Shown: positions 8,263 through 16,760 of the stretch, piece by piece | Numbering within the stretch: the stretch's first letter is position 1 | Layout of the letters: each line of letters opens with the position of its first letter | Source of the DNA: HdN1 sp964473645 | GTDB taxonomy: Bacteria > Pseudomonadota > Gammaproteobacteria > Pseudomonadales > Ketobacteraceae | Direction: 5' to 3' | Assembly (NCBI GenBank): GCA_964473645.1 | Contig: CAYYPW010000026.1 | Coordinates: 9,535 to 73,534, forward strand | DNA length: 64,000 bases | Position numbers and translations under genes: made by a program | The notes under the pieces: generated by a model | Databases searched by the model: none | The model's input: the letters and a program-made list of their open reading frames with translations, nothing else | Told to the model about the DNA's origin: nothing

Positions 8263-8326
8263 TCATGATGACATCAAATCATGGTGACATTAGGCCGTGA
8301 TGACATTAAACCATGGTGACATCGTT
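8263..8326. repeat. Four 16-bp tandem repeats at the 3' end of the serine hydrolase gene
   Basis: Four adjacent 16-base units of consensus YCATGRTGACATYAAA lie at 8263-8278, 8279-8294, 8295-8310 and 8311-8326. The last unit encodes the C-terminal residues NDVTMV of the minus-strand hydrolase, and its stop codon (8306-8308) lies in the third. The copies differ by a few substitutions, mainly at unit ends. It looks like a small duplication seeded from the gene's own tail. Confidence 0.75.
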
Positions 8327-9637
8327 GCGACGACGTTTGGGCAGCACACCTGAAAAAAGCTGCTTGGCGTTGCCATAGGGCACTCTGCGATCCCTTGGGA
8401 AAAACGGCCCAATACCACGCACTTGTTCGGCTTCAGGGATTACATAACGTTTTTCGGCACATTTCAGGATCGCTCCCGAGAGCTGAATGATGCGGCTATC
8501 ACCGAAAGGTGTGCCTACACCGCTATTCAGTGTGAGACCAACAGCCAGGTTGCGAACGGGGTCTGCCCAAGCCCCTGAACCGCCAAAACCAAAATGGCCA
8601 AAACAGGTCGATGTGTTGGCGCCCAAAGCAAAGACGCGATGAAAACCCAGTCGCCAGTGCATGGGCACTGGAATGACCTGTCCCAGGGTGCGATTTTGTA
8701 TTTCCATCATGTTTTGCACGGCGCGTCGGGAGATGATTCGAGTGCCATCGATTTCGCCGCCGTTGGCAAGTGCGGCGTAGAGTTTGGCAAGCGACCGTGA
8801 GGTGAACATGCCGTTGACCGCAGGCATGCATGACGCAACAAAATCTTTTTGATTGAAGTCGAGATAGATCGCCCCTTTAGGCACTAAGGCCGAAACGGTT
8901 TGATCAAGATCGATGTTTACGGTTTTCAAGCCCTGGCTGACGAGCTTGAGCACGATGCGCTGAACATTGCGATCCATATTCATGCCAGAGCGACCTTTGC
9001 CGACGCTGTTGACCAGTTCAGCTCGTCGCGCCATTTGCTGCTCGGGAAGACCGACAAAGAGACCATCGAGAGCCAGCGGGAAGGTGATTTTTTCATGCAA
9101 TACTTGCGCGAAACTTTTCCCCGTCACCCGGCGGATGACTTCACCAATCAGCCAGCCAAACGTGAGCGCATGATAGCCGTTAGTGGCGCCAGGTGTATGA
9201 ATGGGGCGTGCGGCTTCGAGCGCACCTACCATATATTCCCAATCCAGCATTTGTTCTGCGTCGTCGATCATTTCGCGAATGTGATAGAGACCAGCTTCGT
9301 GACATAGCAGTTGGCGGATGGTGATTTCTTGTTTCGCTTTCTGACCAAATTCCGGCCAGTGCTTGGAGACGTGATCGTCGTAATTGAGCAAACCTTCATC
9401 AACCAATACATGCAGCAGCGTCGCTGCAACCCCCTTGGTTGTCGAAAAAGACATTGCCAGCGTATCCGATTGCCAAGGGTCGCCGTCACGATTGCGCGTG
9501 CCGCCCCAGATGTCCACCACACATTGACCTTTGTGATACACGGTCAACGCTGCACCTCCCGGGCGATTGCGCGGGATTTGGTTGGTGAGTGTCTCTGCCA
9601 CATGACCGAAATCGGGATGAACGTAACCCTGTAACAT
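8306..9637 (-). CDS. Serine hydrolase of the beta-lactamase/EstB-like esterase family
   Basis: A 443-residue class C beta-lactamase-fold hydrolase, a family that includes carboxylesterases such as EstB and D-aminopeptidases. The catalytic SxxK motif is Ser65-Thr-Thr-Lys68 in MSFSTTKGVAATLLH. A tyrosine in TNGYHALTFGWLIGEV (near 157) fits the YxN-type position, and FGHFGFGGSGAWADP near residue 350 resembles the HxG region. No signal peptide, so probably cytoplasmic. The substrate is unknown; a lipid or terpene ester would suit the surroundings but is inference. The last codons fall in a 16-bp tandem repeat array. Confidence 0.85.
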   Translation of the reverse strand: MLQGYVHPDFGHVAETLTNQIPRNRPGGAALTVYHKGQCVVDIWGGTRNRDGDPWQSDTLAMSFSTTKGVAATLLHVLVDEGLLNYDDHVSKHWPEFGQKAKQEITIRQLLCHEAGLYHIREMIDDAEQMLDWEYMVGALEAARPIHTPGATNGYHALTFGWLIGEVIRRVTGKSFAQVLHEKITFPLALDGLFVGLPEQQMARRAELVNSVGKGRSGMNMDRNVQRIVLKLVSQGLKTVNIDLDQTVSALVPKGAIYLDFNQKDFVASCMPAVNGMFTSRSLAKLYAALANGGEIDGTRIISRRAVQNMMEIQNRTLGQVIPVPMHWRLGFHRVFALGANTSTCFGHFGFGGSGAWADPVRNLAVGLTLNSGVGTPFGDSRIIQLSGAILKCAEKRYVIPEAEQVRGIGPFFPRDRRVPYGNAKQLFSGVLPKRRRNDVTMV

Positions 9638-9819
9638 CTGATCGTATCCCCGCTTTTTATTGTTTCAATAACTTATAGCATCTTATTAGTAAAGAACCAG
9701 AGAGACGTGCTGTATATGAAGCGGTTTTTTTCTGCTGGGATCTGCTTGAATTGGTTGTTTTTGCCCTGATGTGCGGCGCGTTAGCCAACGCATTGTGCAG
9801 CTATTCTTTCTATGATGCG

Positions 9820-9846
9820 CCTACATGATGTTTATCTTGATGTAGG
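9820..9846 (+). promoter_or_regulatory. Stem-loop overlapping the Shine-Dalgarno of the downstream gene
   Basis: CCTACAT (9820-9826) and ATGTAGG (9840-9846) form a 7-bp inverted repeat. The right arm includes the first bases of the AGGAAG ribosome-binding site (9844-9849) of the gene starting at 9855. If it folds in mRNA it would partly hide the site, so translational control is possible. No factor is known. Confidence 0.4.
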
Positions 9847-9854
9847 AAGTACGC

Positions 9855-10556
9855 ATGAGCGAAGCCACATATTATTCGGTGTTTGAGGCGTCAGAATCTC
9901 TGGCCAGCTTGCATGCAAAATTTGCAGAAAATATTGCATCGGGTACGAACGAATCTCAGGCGCCATTGTTATATGAGGTACTCGCGCTTTTTCTGGAAGA
10001 ATGTCTGGACGCGTTTTTTCTCAAACCTGTTGAAAAATTCAAGCTCAATGGTGTCGGTAAAAAGGTGGTGACAGGCGGTGTGGCGGCCATTAACAAGACG
10101 GTCGACTTTGCGCTGAAAAAAATTGTGTTCAAGCTGGAAAATGACGAGTTGTCTAGTATTTCGTCGCATATAGAGTCGTTGATACAGCGGCCGGTGCAGG
10201 CTGCAAACGAGCCGGTGTGGGTCGCTGTGCCTTTGAGCAACGATCTGTATCAGCGGCTTTCCGGTGCAATTCTGGAAGGGCGCAGCCTGGGAGCGGGGCA
10301 GGTCGAAAAGCAATTTACGTCAGCTTTGTGTGAATTGGTCGACGTGTCGCTGCAACACTATTTCGAGATTCCCATTACCCGTTTGAAAATGGGCTTCATG
10401 ATGGAAAAAATGGCCTGGATGGCAAATGATACAGTGAAATCGGGTGCAAAAACGGTGATTCGCAAAGTGACGCCCACCATGAACGATAGAGAGATGGAAT
10501 TTTTCTTTCAATTCGCGGAATCATTAATCCGGGAAGGAAGAGGTGATTCGGACTGA
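9855..10556 (+). CDS. Protein of unknown function with two-fold internal repeat
   Basis: I do not recognise this 233-residue protein. It has no signal peptide or clear transmembrane helix and is mostly helical and soluble. Its halves look like diverged copies: LALFLEECLDAFFLKPVEKF...LENDELSSISSHIESLI (about 43-115) aligns with LCELVDVSLQHYFEIPITRL...MNDREMEFFFQFAESLI (about 158-228), sharing FF/YF, P, K and a terminal ESLI. The start is supported by AGGAAG 6 bases upstream. It is a single gene facing the convergent nitronate monooxygenase. Granule or lipid-droplet association is conceivable given the phasin nearby, but this is not shown. Confidence 0.75.
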   Translation: MSEATYYSVFEASESLASLHAKFAENIASGTNESQAPLLYEVLALFLEECLDAFFLKPVEKFKLNGVGKKVVTGGVAAINKTVDFALKKIVFKLENDELSSISSHIESLIQRPVQAANEPVWVAVPLSNDLYQRLSGAILEGRSLGAGQVEKQFTSALCELVDVSLQHYFEIPITRLKMGFMMEKMAWMANDTVKSGAKTVIRKVTPTMNDREMEFFFQFAESLIREGRGDSD

Positions 10557-10637
10557 CGAGCAGTGAGTGCTGTCGTTCTGCGATAACGGATTATGTAAGT
10601 GGCTATGGCGCTGGTTGGGAAAAGCTGCAACTGAAAA

Positions 10638-10672
10638 AACGAGGTGAGCGGAGCTACGCTGCTCACCTCGTT
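10638..10672 (-). terminator. Intrinsic terminator of the nitronate monooxygenase gene
   Basis: AACGAGGTGAGC (10638-10649) and GCTCACCTCGTT (10661-10672) make a perfect 12-bp stem with an 11-nt loop. An A-run at 10634-10639 gives a U-tract on the minus strand. It lies just beyond the minus-strand stop at 10686, between two convergent genes, and may also slow plus-strand transcripts. Confidence 0.8.
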
Positions 10673-10685
10673 GACGCGTAATCTA

Positions 10686-11663
10686 CTAGGAAAGCATACC
10701 TGTCAAACGTGCGCGAATGATCTCCTCGGCGTCTGCCATAATGCGATGAATCAGCGTTTTGCAATCAGGGACATCGTTTATCAAGCCTTGCACCATGCCT
10801 GCAGTCCAAATGCCTTTTTCCATGTCGCCGTTGTCGAGAACCTCGCGACCTTTAACGCCGGCAACGAGTGGCTGAAGATCGGCGAAATCGGTGGGGCCTG
10901 GGCGAGCCTCGATTTCCAGTACTCTTTCGGCAATGCTGTTTTTATGCACGCGGGCGGTGTTGCGTAAAGTACGGAATATCAGTGCGGTATCGCGTTCGGT
11001 GCCTTTTACCAGACCTTGCTTCACGTTTTCGTGTACAGGCGCTTCTTGCGTGGCGACAAAGCGGGTGCCCATGTTGATGCCATCGGCACCCAACGAAAGT
11101 GCTGCGACCAGGCCGCGACCGTCACCAAAACCGCCTGACGCGATGATCGGAATGCTTAAGGCGTCGCGGGTCAGGGGGATCAGAATCAAACCGGTGACAT
11201 CGTCTTCGCCTGGGTGGCCGGCGCATTCAAATCCGTCGATGCTAATTGCGTCACACCCAATTTTTTCGGCCTTGATGGCGTGTCTTACCGATGTGCATTT
11301 GTGAATGACTTTAACGCCCGCTTCTTTGAATGCAGGCAAAAATTGCTCAGGGCTGCGGCCTGCGGTTTCAACAATTTTTACACCGCTTTCGATAATGGCT
11401 TTGGCGTATTCGTCATATGGCACGGGCTTGATCGTCGGCAATAACGTCAAGTTGACGCCAAAGGGTTTGTTGGTGAGCTGACGGGTGCGGGCGATTTCTT
11501 TTTTCAGGTCTTCTGGTGTGGGTTGCGTCAGGCCGGTAATGATGCCCAGGCCGCCGGCGTTTGAAACGGCGGCTGCCAGTTCGGCGCGGCCGACCCACAT
11601 CATGCCGCCCTGTACAATGGGATGCTCGATTCCCACCAGTTCGGTGAAGGCTGTCTTGATCAT
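10686..11663 (-). CDS. Nitronate monooxygenase (2-nitropropane dioxygenase-like)
   Basis: An FMN-dependent TIM-barrel oxidoreductase of 325 residues. It opens with TELVGIEHPIVQGGMMWVG and has the nucleotide-binding segments SNAGGLGIITG and IIASGGFGDGRGLVAALSLG, typical of class I/II nitronate monooxygenases and related enoyl-ACP reductase-II folds. The family oxidises alkyl nitronates such as propionate-3-nitronate; many members sit in catabolic clusters with unknown true substrates. It lies downstream of the acyl-CoA synthetase on the same strand, but the strong terminator at 11896-11937 separates them, so membership of the atu operon is doubtful. Confidence 0.88.
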   Translation of the reverse strand: MIKTAFTELVGIEHPIVQGGMMWVGRAELAAAVSNAGGLGIITGLTQPTPEDLKKEIARTRQLTNKPFGVNLTLLPTIKPVPYDEYAKAIIESGVKIVETAGRSPEQFLPAFKEAGVKVIHKCTSVRHAIKAEKIGCDAISIDGFECAGHPGEDDVTGLILIPLTRDALSIPIIASGGFGDGRGLVAALSLGADGINMGTRFVATQEAPVHENVKQGLVKGTERDTALIFRTLRNTARVHKNSIAERVLEIEARPGPTDFADLQPLVAGVKGREVLDNGDMEKGIWTAGMVQGLINDVPDCKTLIHRIMADAEEIIRARLTGMLS

Positions 11664-11895
11664 GATTTTCCCTCTTTGTTACTGCGTATTTTTCGTTTGC
11701 AGGGCAAATAGACCACATGGTCACGATAGCCGCAATGGTCTGGGTGAAGACGCCAAAGCAAAGTGAATAATGTGTTCATTCCGGATAACGCGACTGCCGT
11801 TGCCTGGGGTGTGATGCGGTGATCGGGAGGTCGGATCGAGGGAGCATTTGAATTGGGGGGAGGGGGAGAGCTGGATGGTTAAATATCAGGGATTA

Positions 11896-11937
11896 AAAAA
11901 CGAGGAAAGGGAGCTTTGGGCTCCCTTTTTCGTTTTT
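11896..11937 (-). terminator. Strong terminator after the acyl-CoA synthetase gene
   Basis: AAAGGGAGC (11906-11914) pairs with GCTCCCTTT (11920-11928) over a 5-nt loop. An outer pairing AAAAACG (11896-11902)/CGTTTTT (11931-11937) extends the stem with a small internal bulge. It has U-tracts in both directions but serves the minus-strand synthetase gene ending at 11958, marking the likely end of the atu transcript. Confidence 0.85.
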
Positions 11938-11957
11938 ACCAAGCAGCGTGCCGCAGA

Positions 11958-13793
11958 TTAGTAGCGGTAACGTCCTTGGTTGATATCATTGACCAGCTCA
12001 TCTGTCACTTCAACATAGTGATCTGTGCCCGGCAACCATGCATACACGGCCTCACCGCCGGTTTTGCTGATGTCGTAAGCCTGATCTTTCAGGTGTGACT
12101 TCTGGTATTTGAAGGTGCCTGTCGTTTCCATTTGCTTTTTGATGCGCAGGAACAGCGGGATGGCGTAGACCGGCATCTTTTCTCTGAAGAAGTGGAACAA
12201 CTCTTTGAAGTCGATTTCTTCTACCGGTACGGTTGGCGTGATAGACGCCATGCCTGCGCGGCCGTTGGTGTTGGGAATTTCGACACCGTAAGAGACAGCT
12301 TCGGAAATCTGCGGGTGGCTGCTGACGATGTTTTCGACTTCGGTAGTGGAGACGTTCTCGCCTTTCCAACGATAGGTGTCACCGAGACGGTCAACGAATT
12401 GTACGTGTCCAAACCCGATGTCACGTAGCATGTCGCCCGTGTTGAACCAGCGATCACCCTTTTCGAATACGTCGGTAAGAATGACCTTTTTGGTTTTCTC
12501 TGGGTCGGTGTAGCCATCCAGCGGTGATTTGTCGCCAATTTCAGCAATCAACAAACCCTGGCCACCTTTGGCTACTTTTTTCATGAAGCCATCAGCGCCG
12601 CGCACGGGCTCTTCTTTTTCTTTGTCGTATTCAACCAAGGCCCATGGAATCGGAGAGATGCCGACAGTGTTGTCGAAGTTGAAAAAGTTGGTGAAACCGA
12701 TGTTGCCGTCAGATGCGGCATAAAGCTCATAGATTTCCTGGATATTGAAGCGCTTTTTAAATGGCATCCAGACGTTGGGGCGCAGGCCATTACCTACCAT
12801 TTTGACGCAGGGGTTATCGGCATCGTCGGAGCGAACCGGCTGATCGAGCAGGTAGCGGCATAGCTCCCCGACATAACCAATGGCGGTCGCATTGTACTTG
12901 CGCACGTCCTTCCAGAAATTGCTGGCGCTGAATTTACGGCGAATGGCAAAGCCTGCCGAACCGGCAATGGCGGAACCCCAACATACGCACAGCCCAGTGG
13001 CGTGGTAGAGGGGGAGGGTGCAGTACATGACGTCGCTGGGTTGCAGGTTGAGCGCCATGACGCCGAAGCCGCCGTAGGATTTCATCCAGCGACCATGCTT
13101 GAATACACCGGCTTTGGGCAGGCCGGTCGTGCCCGACGTGTAGATGTAAAAACACGCGTCGTCTTTGTAAATTTTGGTGCTGCTGTCGAGGTTGTGAGTC
13201 GGGCTGTTGGCCGATTCGGTCGACAGGTTGCGATAGCCTTGCGGTGCTTCGCCAGGGTCTTTGGTGGTGTCGCGGTCGGCCAGCCAGAACACCTTGTCAG
13301 CTTTGATGTTAAGTTCGTCGCGAACCTCATCGAGGCTACTGACGACTTCTTCGCCGATGATGGCAGCGCTGGGGTTGACCAAATTAAAGCTGTGTACCAA
13401 CACTTTACCCGTCTGCTGCACGTTCAGCATGGCGGACACGGCGCCTAGTTTGGCAACTGCCAATACGGTGACCAGCAACTCAGGACGGTTTTCAATGAAG
13501 ACGGCGACGACGTCACCTTTTTTGATGCCTTGCGCTGACAGGTAGTGAGCGTAGCGGTTCGCCCATTGGTTGACTTCGTCGTAGGTGAAGCGGGTGTTTT
13601 CGAAGAGCAGTGCGCTGCCGCGCGGATTGCGGCGTGTGGCGTTTTCAAACGTATGGGCGAGGCCACATGCCTGAGTTGGGTCTGTGATATTGCTGATTTT
13701 GAGGCCTTTCGCGATGCGCGGTACGGCTTTGACGATGGTGGGCATTTTTTTCAGCATCATGCCCCAGGTAATCACGTCGTTACTGCTGCTCAT
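11958..13793 (-). CDS. Long/very-long-chain acyl-CoA synthetase, probable AtuH-type terpenoyl-CoA ligase
   Basis: An ATP-dependent CoA ligase of 611 residues, closest in style to the FATP/very-long-chain group. The P-loop YTSGTTGLPKAGVFKHG lies near 230-246, the adenylate motif DRLGDTYRWKGENVSTTEVE near 495-515, and the C-terminal catalytic lysine region TGTFKYQKSHLK near 563. In Pseudomonas aeruginosa the atu cluster ends with atuH, annotated as a very-long-chain acyl-CoA synthetase. Position after atuF on the same strand makes this the probable enzyme that activates citronellate or geranylate. A 173-base gap to atuF may hold its own promoter. No signal peptide. Confidence 0.85.
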   Translation of the reverse strand: MSSSNDVITWGMMLKKMPTIVKAVPRIAKGLKISNITDPTQACGLAHTFENATRRNPRGSALLFENTRFTYDEVNQWANRYAHYLSAQGIKKGDVVAVFIENRPELLVTVLAVAKLGAVSAMLNVQQTGKVLVHSFNLVNPSAAIIGEEVVSSLDEVRDELNIKADKVFWLADRDTTKDPGEAPQGYRNLSTESANSPTHNLDSSTKIYKDDACFYIYTSGTTGLPKAGVFKHGRWMKSYGGFGVMALNLQPSDVMYCTLPLYHATGLCVCWGSAIAGSAGFAIRRKFSASNFWKDVRKYNATAIGYVGELCRYLLDQPVRSDDADNPCVKMVGNGLRPNVWMPFKKRFNIQEIYELYAASDGNIGFTNFFNFDNTVGISPIPWALVEYDKEKEEPVRGADGFMKKVAKGGQGLLIAEIGDKSPLDGYTDPEKTKKVILTDVFEKGDRWFNTGDMLRDIGFGHVQFVDRLGDTYRWKGENVSTTEVENIVSSHPQISEAVSYGVEIPNTNGRAGMASITPTVPVEEIDFKELFHFFREKMPVYAIPLFLRIKKQMETTGTFKYQKSHLKDQAYDISKTGGEAVYAWLPGTDHYVEVTDELVNDINQGRYRY

Positions 13794-13966
13794 GGTTCCC
13801 CCCGTATGGCGTCCCTGTTATTGATATTGGCGAAGCTACGTTACCGGGCAGAAGATGCCCAGTATTCATGGATTCTCAACTGAAGGCGTAACATACCTTT
13901 CCCACCCATGGGGCGCAAGTTTTTATCTCTATGGCGCCAAGTGCCCGCCGTCCATGGTGTTTTTTG

Positions 13967-15949
13967 TCAATGATGTTGTCTCAAACTGCCAATGCGTTGC
14001 TTTCCTTTTACTTGTTGTCCCTTTAGTACGGTGATTTCTGCAACGATACCATCGAGATCCGCCTTCACGAGATGTTCCATTTTCATGGCCTCGATGACGA
14101 GCAGTGTCTGCCCTTTTTTTACTGTGTCGCCGGGGGCTACCATCACCGCTGTCACTGCACCGTCCATGGGGGCTTTCAGGAGCCCGGAGCCGGGGCCATC
14201 GAACGCTTGTGGTGCACGATGAGTATGATTTTCAAGACTAACCGGGCCGCTTCCCAGATCCACTTGTACGGTATCGCCCTGCACTAGAACATGGGCATAT
14301 TTGCGAATTCCCTGCCACTGATAACAAAGACGGTGGTCTGATTTTTCGATGAGTCCAACGGAGTAGGTTTCCTTCTCGTTGGCGTCTAATTTCAAGGTGT
14401 AGAGGCAGCCCTGTAACATTAGCGTTACAGTATGCGTCTGCTTTCCAAGTTGAAGCGCTAACGGACGACGTGAGACGCTCGGTAGCTGCCCGGTTGACCC
14501 AGCGCTCTGGAGTGGCTGGCTGTTGATGGCAAGCGCTGCGACAGCGAGAGTTTCTTCGACAGCAATATTGTTTTGCCAGCCGGTATGGTCGTTCTGTTTC
14601 GCATAATGATCGCCGATAAAATGGGTGGTGGCTTCGCCCTGCCGGAAAGCCTCTGTGCTTAGCAGGTCTAGCAAAAAGGCCTTGTTGTGCGTAACACCGA
14701 ACAATAGTGTTTGTTGTAAAGCGCGTTCAAGTTTGCGCAACGCATCTTCACGCGTGTTACCCCAACAAATAATTTTGGCCAACATGGGATCGTAAAAGCG
14801 ACTGACCGGAGTTCCTGCTTTGATACCGTGATCGGTGCGGGCCAACTCTGCAGGTGCGGGTTGCCAGAACAGGATATCACCGGTTTGCGGCAAAAATTGG
14901 TTGGCAGGATCTTCTGCGTAGAGGCGCACTTCGATGGCGTGGCCGTTCAATCGAATTTCATCTTGTAACTTAGGCAGCTTATCACCCCGGGCCACCCGAA
15001 TTTGCCATTCCACCAAGTCTTCGCCGGTGATCATTTCTGTGACCGGGTGTTCTACCTGCAGGCGGGTATTCATTTCGAGAAAATAGAAATTGCTCTGTGG
15101 ATCAAGCAGGAATTCAACGGTGCCCGCGCCTACATAATGGCAAGCTTTGGCGGCTTTGATGGCGGCTTCGCCCATGGCTCGGCGTATATTTGGCGTTACG
15201 GCCGGCGAGGGCGCCTCTTCGACGACTTTTTGGTGGCGGCGTTGCATCGAACAATCGCGCTCACCCAAAAATACGTAATTGCCGTGGGTATCACCAAATA
15301 CTTGTATTTCCACGTGACGAGCAAGATCGACGGCTTTTTCCAAGATCAGTTCACCGCTGCCGAAGGCGTTTTCGGCCTCTGAGCGTGCGCGTTGTAATGA
15401 TTCTTGCAGGTGCTCGGCATTGTCGACGCGCCGCATGCCGCGACCACCCCCACCCGCGGAGGCCTTGATCATCAGCGGAAAGCCAATCCGATGGGCTTCC
15501 TGGAGCAGAAAGTCTTCTTCCTGGCGATTGCCCTCGTAGCCAGGCACGCAAAGCACACCGGCTTTGATCATGGCAATCTTGGATTCGCGCTTGGAACCCA
15601 TCAATTGAATGGCCGGAATTGGCGGGCCAATAAAGCAAATGCCTTCTTCGGCGCAACGCGCGGCGAAATTGGCATTTTCACTCAGAAAGCCATACCCCGG
15701 GTGAATGGCATTGGCGCCAGTTTTTTTCGCGGCGGCGATAATCGCGTTGATGTTGAGATAGCTTTCGTTGACAGGTGCAGGGCCAATGCACACCGCTTCG
15801 TCGGCGAGTTCGACATGGCGAGCGTTGGCATCGGCGTCGCTGTAAACGGCGACGGTGGCGTAGCCCAGGCGATGTGCCGTGTGCATCACACGGCATGCAA
15901 TTTCACCGCGGTTGGCAATCAGAATTTTGTCGAAGCGGTTCATTGGCAA
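13967..15949 (-). CDS. atuF: Geranyl-CoA carboxylase biotin-carrying (alpha) subunit
   Basis: The alpha subunit carboxylates its own biotin and, with AtuC, converts cis-geranyl-CoA to isohexenylglutaconyl-CoA. The 660 residues contain a biotin carboxylase domain (about 1-450; KILIANRGEIACRVM, ATP-grasp loop KASAGGGGRGMRRV, EMNTRLQVEHPVTEM), a BT-like linker, and a C-terminal biotinyl domain with the biotin lysine in VIEAMKMEH near 630. MccA/LiuD is a close relative; assignment to AtuF rests on the surrounding atuABCDE order. AAGAGGATT upstream supports the start, 5 bases after atuE. Subunits of this size are typical. Confidence 0.92.
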   Translation of the reverse strand: MPMNRFDKILIANRGEIACRVMHTAHRLGYATVAVYSDADANARHVELADEAVCIGPAPVNESYLNINAIIAAAKKTGANAIHPGYGFLSENANFAARCAEEGICFIGPPIPAIQLMGSKRESKIAMIKAGVLCVPGYEGNRQEEDFLLQEAHRIGFPLMIKASAGGGGRGMRRVDNAEHLQESLQRARSEAENAFGSGELILEKAVDLARHVEIQVFGDTHGNYVFLGERDCSMQRRHQKVVEEAPSPAVTPNIRRAMGEAAIKAAKACHYVGAGTVEFLLDPQSNFYFLEMNTRLQVEHPVTEMITGEDLVEWQIRVARGDKLPKLQDEIRLNGHAIEVRLYAEDPANQFLPQTGDILFWQPAPAELARTDHGIKAGTPVSRFYDPMLAKIICWGNTREDALRKLERALQQTLLFGVTHNKAFLLDLLSTEAFRQGEATTHFIGDHYAKQNDHTGWQNNIAVEETLAVAALAINSQPLQSAGSTGQLPSVSRRPLALQLGKQTHTVTLMLQGCLYTLKLDANEKETYSVGLIEKSDHRLCYQWQGIRKYAHVLVQGDTVQVDLGSGPVSLENHTHRAPQAFDGPGSGLLKAPMDGAVTAVMVAPGDTVKKGQTLLVIEAMKMEHLVKADLDGIVAEITVLKGQQVKGKQRIGSLRQHH

Positions 15950-15954
15950 TCCTC

Positions 15955-16755
15955 TTATTGCGCCCAGTGCGGTTGGCGTTTCTGTACAAAGGCGATGGTG
16001 CCTTCCTGGGCCTCTTCGCTGACAACGGCAGCAGCGAATTGACGGGCGGCATCATCCAGCAAGGTATTAATAGGCTCGTGGCCGACGCGATGCAGAAGGG
16101 CTTTGGTTAAACGATTGGCATGAGGGGCGCATTTCTTTGCTTGGGCCAGCAGTGCATTAAGCAGGGTGTCCAGTTCGTCGACACTGCGTGCAAGGCTGTG
16201 AGCGATGCCGAGTTTGACGGCTTCTTCGCCGTTGATGCGAAGGCCCAAAAGGGCGAGGCGACGGGCTTGCGTCAAGCCAATGCGCTGCACGACAAAAGGG
16301 GCAATTTGCGCGGGGATAACGCCCAAACTGGTTTCGGGGAGACCGAATTGTGCGTCATCCCGGGCGATGGCTACATCGGACACGCAGGCGAGCCCGAATC
16401 CACCTCCAAGTACGGCACCCTCAAGTACCGTGATCAACAATTGCGGACATTGATTGGCTTGTGTAATCAAATGGCCGAATTGACGATTGAGATCAAAGAA
16501 CGGATTGCCGCCTTGCGCAAGTTGCGCGCGAGCATTGGCCATGTCTTTTATATCACCACCGGCGCAGAAATGTCCGTTCGCTCCCCGCAATACAATGACA
16601 CGAATATCGTGTCGTGATGCGGCTTGAGTGAACACGGTCTGCAGTTCCAGCACCATTTGCAGGCTCATGGCATTACGCGATTCCGGTCGATTCAGCGTAA
16701 TGTGCAAGACGTGGTCCTGCTCGGCAAGTATGAGGGCGTCGTAGTTGGTTTCCAT
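15955..16755 (-). CDS. atuE: Isohexenylglutaconyl-CoA hydratase
   Basis: A crotonase-fold enzyme that hydrates isohexenylglutaconyl-CoA to 3-hydroxy-3-isohexenylglutaryl-CoA. The product is 266 residues from METNYDALILAEQ. It has oxyanion-hole segments RESRNAMSLQM-type and FCAGGDIKDMANARA, and GAVLGGGFGLACVSDVAIA followed by FGLPETSLGVIPA, the typical enoyl-CoA hydratase pattern. A longer frame begins at 16803 but overlaps the end of atuD; AAGGATAAG just upstream of 16755 favours this start, 5 bases after the atuD stop. Function is assigned from the atu context; sequence alone says only enoyl-CoA hydratase. Confidence 0.88.
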   Translation of the reverse strand: METNYDALILAEQDHVLHITLNRPESRNAMSLQMVLELQTVFTQAASRHDIRVIVLRGANGHFCAGGDIKDMANARAQLAQGGNPFFDLNRQFGHLITQANQCPQLLITVLEGAVLGGGFGLACVSDVAIARDDAQFGLPETSLGVIPAQIAPFVVQRIGLTQARRLALLGLRINGEEAVKLGIAHSLARSVDELDTLLNALLAQAKKCAPHANRLTKALLHRVGHEPINTLLDDAARQFAAAVVSEEAQEGTIAFVQKRQPHWAQ

Positions 16756-16760
16756 GGTTC

